9,215 bases of DNA, taken from an uncultured Lachnospiraceae bacterium (GTDB lineage: Bacteria; Bacillota; Clostridia; Lachnospirales; Lachnospiraceae). The stretch is taken from positions 1 to 9,215 of the forward strand of contig CADCPL010000181.1 of assembly GCA_902803305.1 (NCBI GenBank). The letters are read 5' to 3'. The notes beneath the pieces are model-generated. The model worked only from the letters and a program-made list of their open reading frames with translations, did no database searches and was not told the DNA's origin. Both the position numbers and the translations under genes were made by a program. Below, piece after piece: positions 5,385 through 9,215 of the stretch; the first letter of the stretch is position 1; the number at the start of each line of letters is the position of its first letter.

Positions 5385-6524
5385 ATGAAGAAAAGAATGC
5401 TTAAAAAATCATTATTGATCGGTCTTGTTGCGATGCTTTCGGTATTTTCACTCGGAGCATGCAAAGGAGATGACGAGCAGGATAAGCCTGCCGAGCCGGC
5501 AACTGCGACGACAAGCCCCGCACCTGCAGCTGCGGATCAGTCTGAAGATAAACCCGTCGAAGCAAATGATCCGAACGCTCTTCCCGAAGGACAGATGAGA
5601 AGCTATCTGTCGGGACTGCCTGTTGATGAGAAGATCGGAAACAGAAGACCGGTTGCGATAATGCTCAATAACCTTAAAGCAGCGCAGCCTATGAGCGGAG
5701 TATCATATGCCGATGTTGTTTACGAATATGTTGTTGAAGGCGCGATCACAAGACTGATGGGAGTGTTCGAGAATTATGACGGTCTTGAGAAGATAGGCTC
5801 CGTAAGAAGCTGTCGTGAGTATTTTGTTTATACCGCACTTGAGTTTGATGCCATATACATGCATTTCGGACAGGCATCATACGCGGTTGAGCTTCTTGAT
5901 AAAGATTATGTGGATAACATAAACGGACTCGGTCCTGCGGGAGATGTGAGTTTTTACCGTACCACAGACCGCCAGGCACCGCATAACGTATACACGAGTG
6001 ACAAAGGAATAAACGCCGGCATAGACATGCTCGGGTACAGAAGAGACCACTATGACGGATATAAGGGCAAATTCAAGTTCTGCGATCTCGGGACCGAGGT
6101 CACGAATGAGAAAGGATACAGTGCCAAGCATATAGAACCTAAGTACAAGATCAACAAGCCTTGGTTCGATTATAACGAGAAAACGGGAAAATACGACAGA
6201 TACCAGTATGACGGTCCTCAGATAGATGATCTTACGGGTGAGCAGCTCTCGTACGATAACGTGATACTGCAGTACAATTTCTGGGTGCAGCTTGACGATA
6301 AGGATTATCTGGCGTTTGACTGCCACAAGGGAGGAGCCATTCAGTACTGTACAAAGGGCAAATGCATCCCGGGAACGTGGAAGAGGGATATCAACGAAGA
6401 TAACTACGATCTGTCCGCGATACGATATTACGACATGGATGGCAACGAGATTGAGATCAATAACGGTAAGACGTTCGTATGCGTCATTCAGAATGATAAG
6501 GTCGATGACGTGGTTGTTGAATAG
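5385..6524 (+). CDS. DUF3048 family (YerB-type) lipoprotein, function unknown
   Basis: This is a predicted extracellular lipoprotein of the DUF3048 family, common in Firmicutes and without a settled function. The N terminus is a lipoprotein signal: MKKRMLKKS, a hydrophobic stretch LLIGLVAMLSVF, then lipobox LGAC with the lipidated Cys at residue 26. A Pro/Ala/Thr/Glu-rich linker follows to about residue 70. The conserved region begins RRPVAIMLNN and continues with VVYEYVVEGAITRLMGVF, IGSVRSCREYFV and DRQAPHNVYTS, which I recognise as DUF3048 style; the C-terminal part from about 285 fits the companion C-terminal domain. Starts at 5373 and 5397 are possible: 5373 overlaps the -10 box, and none has a good ribosome binding site. 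The gene has its own promoter candidate and a strong terminator, so it is probably a separate unit rather than part of the chaperone operon. Confidence 0.85.
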   Translation: MKKRMLKKSLLIGLVAMLSVFSLGACKGDDEQDKPAEPATATTSPAPAAADQSEDKPVEANDPNALPEGQMRSYLSGLPVDEKIGNRRPVAIMLNNLKAAQPMSGVSYADVVYEYVVEGAITRLMGVFENYDGLEKIGSVRSCREYFVYTALEFDAIYMHFGQASYAVELLDKDYVDNINGLGPAGDVSFYRTTDRQAPHNVYTSDKGINAGIDMLGYRRDHYDGYKGKFKFCDLGTEVTNEKGYSAKHIEPKYKINKPWFDYNEKTGKYDRYQYDGPQIDDLTGEQLSYDNVILQYNFWVQLDDKDYLAFDCHKGGAIQYCTKGKCIPGTWKRDINEDNYDLSAIRYYDMDGNEIEINNGKTFVCVIQNDKVDDVVVE

Positions 6525-6533
6525 AGACAGTAA

Positions 6534-6564
6534 CAGGGCCTTTTGCTAAGGGCCCTGATTTTTT
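6534..6564 (+). terminator. Strong intrinsic terminator after the lipoprotein gene
   Basis: CAGGGCC (6534-6540) pairs with GGCCCTG (6551-6557). The stem can extend inward by a T-G and two T-A pairs to a four-base loop. A T-run (6559-6564) follows after one A, the classic rho-independent layout. It ends two bases before the prmA ribosome binding site. Confidence 0.9.
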
Positions 6565-6565
6565 C

Positions 6566-6570
6566 AGGAG
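6566..6570 (+). promoter_or_regulatory. Ribosome binding site of prmA, against the terminator
   Basis: AGGAG lies 6 bases before the prmA ATG and immediately after the terminator T-run. TCAGG (6564-6568), which includes part of it, can pair with CCTGA (6554-6558) from the terminator right arm, an alternative hairpin that would hide the site. This alternative fold is short (5 bp) and inferred. Confidence 0.7.
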
Positions 6571-6576
6571 AAATCA

Positions 6577-7539
6577 ATGAAATATAAAAGATATACGATC
6601 GAAACAACAACTGTTGCGGAAGATATCATAATAAGCATGCTGGATGATCTCGGAGTCGAGGGTGCTCAGATAGAGGATAAGATCCCGCTGTCGGAAGATG
6701 AACTAAGCGGGATGTTTGTTGATATCATGCCGTCTGATCTGATGCCCGATAAGGCAGATGACAAGGCATACGTTTCGTTTTATCTTGATGCTGATGAGGA
6801 TCATGAGCAGCTGCTCTCTTCGGTCAGAGCAGAACTTGAAGATATGAAGAGTTATCTGAATGTAGGGAGCTGCGAGATCAGTGTTTCGGAAACCGCCGAT
6901 GAGGATTTCCTGAATAACTGGAAACAGTATTTTCATCAGTTCTATATCGATGATATTCTGTTCATCCCTTCATGGGAGAACGTGGAAAACCCCGATCACA
7001 GCGGAATGACGATCCATATAGATCCCGGAACGGCTTTCGGAACGGGGATGCATGAGACGACGCAGCTTTGTATCCGCGCGCTCAGAAAATATGTAAAACC
7101 GGGATGCAAGGTGCTTGATGTCGGAACGGGAAGCGGAGTGCTGTCTGTTCTTGCTTACAAGTTCGGAGCGGGTGAGATAACAGGAACAGATCTGGACACG
7201 TGCGCCGAGGCTGCGGTAAGCGATAACATGTCGGCTAACGGTCTTGAAGACAAAGGTTTCAGGCTGATCATCGGCAATCTCATAGATGACGAAAATGTGC
7301 AGAAGGAAGTCGGAGACGGTTATGATATAGTAGTAGCGAACATTCTTGCAGAGGTACTGATACCGCTGCTTCCGGCAGGCATAAAGTGCCTGAAGCCCGG
7401 GGGTATATATATCATGTCCGGGATAATAGATGACAAGGAAAAAGATGTAGTCAGAGCCTGTGAGGAAAACGGACTTAAAGTTCTTGAAGTGAACAGACAA
7501 GGTGAATGGGTAAATGTCACGGCTTCGAAGAAGGCGTGA
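6577..7539 (+). CDS. prmA: Ribosomal protein L11 methyltransferase PrmA
   Basis: PrmA is a cytosolic SAM-dependent enzyme that trimethylates ribosomal protein L11. The 320-residue product has the family's N-terminal L11-recognition domain (about 1-100), then NNWKQYFHQFYIDDILFIPSW (113-133, partial motif shown), IDPGTAFGTGMHETTQLC (148-165), the SAM motif VLDVGTGSGVLSVLAYKFGA (179-198), the acidic TGTDLD (202-207) and VVANILAEVLIPLL (252-265). Length is at the upper end for the family. The ATG is supported by AGGAG six bases upstream. There is no room for a promoter between the preceding terminator and this site, so its transcription must come from readthrough or from a promoter inside the lipoprotein gene. 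It is followed by rsmE, a common clostridial pairing of ribosome methyltransferases. Confidence 0.96.
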   Translation: MKYKRYTIETTTVAEDIIISMLDDLGVEGAQIEDKIPLSEDELSGMFVDIMPSDLMPDKADDKAYVSFYLDADEDHEQLLSSVRAELEDMKSYLNVGSCEISVSETADEDFLNNWKQYFHQFYIDDILFIPSWENVENPDHSGMTIHIDPGTAFGTGMHETTQLCIRALRKYVKPGCKVLDVGTGSGVLSVLAYKFGAGEITGTDLDTCAEAAVSDNMSANGLEDKGFRLIIGNLIDDENVQKEVGDGYDIVVANILAEVLIPLLPAGIKCLKPGGIYIMSGIIDDKEKDVVRACEENGLKVLEVNRQGEWVNVTASKKA

Positions 7540-7544
7540 CGCGG

Positions 7545-7565
7545 CGACATCGCGTAGTGATGTTG
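7545..7565 (+). other. Small hairpin in the prmA-rsmE gap
   Basis: CGACATC (7545-7551) can pair with GATGTTG (7559-7565) with one G-U wobble and a 7-base loop. It lies between the prmA stop and the preferred rsmE start. It has no T-run, so it is not a terminator. It could position or hinder ribosomes reaching rsmE; chance is also possible. Confidence 0.35.
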
Positions 7566-7589
7566 GTTGTAGATCAAAAGAAAACGTAT

Positions 7590-8339
7590 ATGTACAGATT
7601 CTTTGTAGAAAAAGAGCAGATAAACAGATTCGATAATACGGCATCCATCACGGGACCCGACAGGAATCACATAAAAAATGTCCTCAGGATGAAAGAGGGT
7701 GAAGAGGTTTCCCTTATGGTATCCGGGGAAGAAAACGAGTACCGTTGCAGCGTCACGGGATATACGGATGATGCCGTGGAGCTTAAACTCCTGTTCATAA
7801 AGGAGAGCAATGTTGAACTGCCATGCGAAGTGGTCCTGTATCAGGCACTTCCCAAGGCGGACAAGATGGAACTTATCATAACGAAGTCGGTTGAACTCGG
7901 AGTGTCGCGGATAGTTCCCGTAGCCGCAAAGAGAAGCGTGGTAAGGCTTGAAGGCGGCAGGCAGGATAAAAAGATAACAAGGTGGAATACGATCTCGGAA
8001 ACCGCGGCAAAACAGTCGAAACGAGCCGTTATACCTCCGGTATCTCCTGTCATGACAATTGAGGAAGCACTCGCTGACTGCAGCGCATTTGATCATAAGA
8101 TAATTCCCTACGAGCTTGCCGATCATGACAACATGAATGATACGAGAAAGATCATAGACAGTATCAGACCCGGATCGAAGGTTGCGATAATGATCGGACC
8201 CGAAGGAGGGTTTGAAGAAGAAGAAGTTGCACAGGCAAAAGCTGCCGGATTTGCTCCGGTAACATTGGGACATCGTATCCTTCGCACCGAGACGGCACCG
8301 CTTGTAGTGTTGTCCTGGATACAGTACATTTTAGAGTAG
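7590..8339 (+). CDS. rsmE: 16S rRNA (uracil-1498-N3)-methyltransferase RsmE
   Basis: RsmE is a SPOUT-class methyltransferase that makes m3U1498 in 16S rRNA of the 30S subunit. From the ATG at 7590 the product has 249 residues, the usual length. It begins MYRFFVEKEQI like the family, with a PUA-like N-terminal domain (1-70). Diagnostic segments are LPKADKMELIITKSVELGV (87-105), ETAAKQSKRAVIPPV (137-151), and the knot/SAM region IGPEGGFEEEEV (202-213) with LGHRILRTETAPLVVL (226-241). An upstream in-frame ATG at 7560 and one at 7506 inside prmA are open but would add non-family residues. None of the starts has a good ribosome binding site, so translation may be coupled to prmA. Its stop is 8 bases before the inverted repeat copy. 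Confidence 0.95.
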   Translation: MYRFFVEKEQINRFDNTASITGPDRNHIKNVLRMKEGEEVSLMVSGEENEYRCSVTGYTDDAVELKLLFIKESNVELPCEVVLYQALPKADKMELIITKSVELGVSRIVPVAAKRSVVRLEGGRQDKKITRWNTISETAAKQSKRAVIPPVSPVMTIEEALADCSAFDHKIIPYELADHDNMNDTRKIIDSIRPGSKVAIMIGPEGGFEEEEVAQAKAAGFAPVTLGHRILRTETAPLVVLSWIQYILE

Positions 8340-8343
8340 ATAT

Positions 8344-8408
8344 TTCCGCACGTCACGTTACTAGACTCGGCAAGTAACAACGTGCTCCAAAGGTTTTGAT
8401 CGAAACAC
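8344..8408 (-). repeat. Palindromic interspersed repeat, copy 2 (short form, inverted)
   Basis: In reverse complement this matches copy 1 at 6-118. Outer arms are GCACGT (8348-8353) and ACGTGC (8380-8385). Inner arms are GTTACT (8357-8362) and AGTAAC (8373-8378), with a 10-base loop. Copy 1 has GCGCGT/ACGCGC as outer arms, so both bases of one pair differ and pairing is kept. The nested hairpin of copy 1 is absent. It fills the rsmE to cysteine desulfurase gap (8340-8445), where I see no promoter and no T-run. Confidence 0.75.
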
Positions 8409-8445
8409 TGCATACTTCGCCGGGGAGAGCGTCAAGGAAACAGAT

Positions 8446-9215
8446 ATGAGTATATACTTGGACAACAGCGCAACAACGCGCCCGTTTGATGAAGTAATTG
8501 AATATATGTCAGATGTCATGCGCGATACATACGGAAACCCGTCGAGCATGCACATGGCCGGTGTTGATGCAGAAGAAGCGGTCAAAAAGGCCAAAAGCAT
8601 CATCGCAAAAGAGATGAAGGTAGATGAAAAGGAGATATACTTTACATCAGGCGGAACGGAATCCGATAACCTGGCACTCATCGGATGCGCTTTTGCGAAC
8701 AGGCGTGCCGGTGAGCATATCATAACGACATGCATCGAGCATCCTGCTGTAACGGAGACAATGAAGTATCTTGAGGAGCAGGGATTTTCCGTCACGTATC
8801 TGGATGTGGATAAGAGCGGAAGAGTGGATCCGCAGTCGCTGAAAGATGCCATGACTGATGATACGATCCTTGTGTCTGTAATGCATGTGAACAACGAGAT
8901 CGGATCGATGAATGATATAGAGGAGCTTGCGGGTATCGCAAAGGGCATAAATCCTTCGGTGATCTTCCATACGGATGCGGTACAGTCGTTCGGTAAGGTC
9001 AGGATATATCCGAAAAGAATGAAGATCGATCTTGTATCGGTCAGCGGCCATAAGATACACGGTCCCAAGGGAGTCGGTTTTCTGTATATAAGCGATAAGG
9101 TAAAGATAAAGCCGATAATATTCGGTGGAGGTCAGCAAAAGGCAGTAAGGTCCGGTACCGAGAATGTTCCGGGTATTGCCGGACTCGGACTTGCGACAGG
9201 GCTCATATACGATGA
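8446..9215 (+). CDS. Cysteine desulfurase, NifS/IscS family (3' end outside window)
   Basis: This PLP-dependent enzyme takes sulfur from cysteine and forms an enzyme persulfide for Fe-S clusters or tRNA thiolation. The visible 256 residues begin MSIYLDNSATTRPF. They carry YFTSGGTESDN (65-75), the substrate-contact IEHPAV (97-102, His99), VNNEIG (148-153), HTDAVQS (175-181, with Asp177 and Gln180 expected near the PLP ring), the PLP lysine Lys203 in SVSGHKIHGPKG (198-209), and RSGTEN (235-240). The family is ~380-400 residues, so roughly a third, including the active-site Cys loop, lies beyond 9215. The ATG is supported by AAGGA at 8434-8438. It follows rsmE after the repeat. In related Clostridia a NifS-like gene here is often followed by thiI, which would point to tRNA thiolation; this cannot be checked in the window. 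The exact subfamily symbol is left open. Confidence 0.95.
   Translation, partial: MSIYLDNSATTRPFDEVIEYMSDVMRDTYGNPSSMHMAGVDAEEAVKKAKSIIAKEMKVDEKEIYFTSGGTESDNLALIGCAFANRRAGEHIITTCIEHPAVTETMKYLEEQGFSVTYLDVDKSGRVDPQSLKDAMTDDTILVSVMHVNNEIGSMNDIEELAGIAKGINPSVIFHTDAVQSFGKVRIYPKRMKIDLVSVSGHKIHGPKGVGFLYISDKVKIKPIIFGGGQQKAVRSGTENVPGIAGLGLATGLIYD

Noticed and set aside
7506..7589. Longer rsmE starts at 7506 or 7560
   Set aside because: They overlap prmA or the small hairpin, add residues not seen in the family, and have no ribosome binding site; 7590 gives the normal 249-residue protein.
7320..8273. 317-codon minus-strand frame opposite prmA/rsmE
   Set aside because: It spans two well-supported + strand genes and their gap; the translation is Cys/Tyr/His/Arg-rich and unlike a real protein.
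8361..9068. 235-codon minus-strand frame opposite the cysteine desulfurase
   Set aside because: The + strand carries the catalytic lysine and all family motifs; the antisense frame is a shadow.

Overview
The window looks like a chromosomal housekeeping segment of a Gram-positive anaerobe of the class Clostridia, probably Lachnospiraceae; the family-level guess is an inference from protein style and codon use. Supporting signs are the gene order hrcA-grpE-dnaK-dnaJ behind a perfect CIRCE operator, a DnaK that lacks the N-terminal insert typical of diderm (Gram-negative) Hsp70s, and moderate GC. All genes are on the + strand. Long minus-strand open frames are shadows of these genes.

Layout. 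1-296 is non-coding: a palindromic repeat (copy 1), a short palindrome, a sigma-A-type promoter and CIRCE. 297-5309 is the class I heat-shock operon: hrcA (repressor), grpE (nucleotide exchange factor), dnaK (Hsp70) and dnaJ (Hsp40). A hairpin with little U-tract follows dnaJ. 5385-6524 encodes a DUF3048 (YerB-type) lipoprotein, which ends in a strong intrinsic terminator. That terminator lies directly against the ribosome binding site of prmA (6577-7539, ribosomal protein L11 methyltransferase). rsmE follows (7590-8339, 16S rRNA m3U1498 methyltransferase). A second, inverted copy of the palindromic repeat fills the gap before a NifS/IscS-type cysteine desulfurase (8446 onward), which is cut by the window end.

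How the genes work together. HrcA binds CIRCE just downstream of the promoter and represses the operon until heat or misfolded protein withdraws it. DnaK, DnaJ and GrpE form the foldase cycle, and the related repressor HrcA is known in other bacteria to depend on GroEL for activity. PrmA and RsmE are both ribosome-modifying methyltransferases. The cysteine desulfurase would supply sulfur, in related genomes often to tRNA thiolation through ThiI (gene not in view).

The most unusual content is non-coding. (i) A 79-nt three-way-junction fold (8, 8 and 6 perfect base pairs) lies between grpE and dnaK, just after a CIRCE-like hairpin that covers the grpE stop codon. (ii) Two inverted copies of a palindromic repeat flank the hrcA-rsmE block, with a compensatory base-pair change between copies and an extra nested hairpin in copy 1. 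(iii) Promoter and terminator layouts around the lipoprotein gene and prmA are extremely compact. No mobile-element protein, CRISPR array, tRNA or rRNA was seen.
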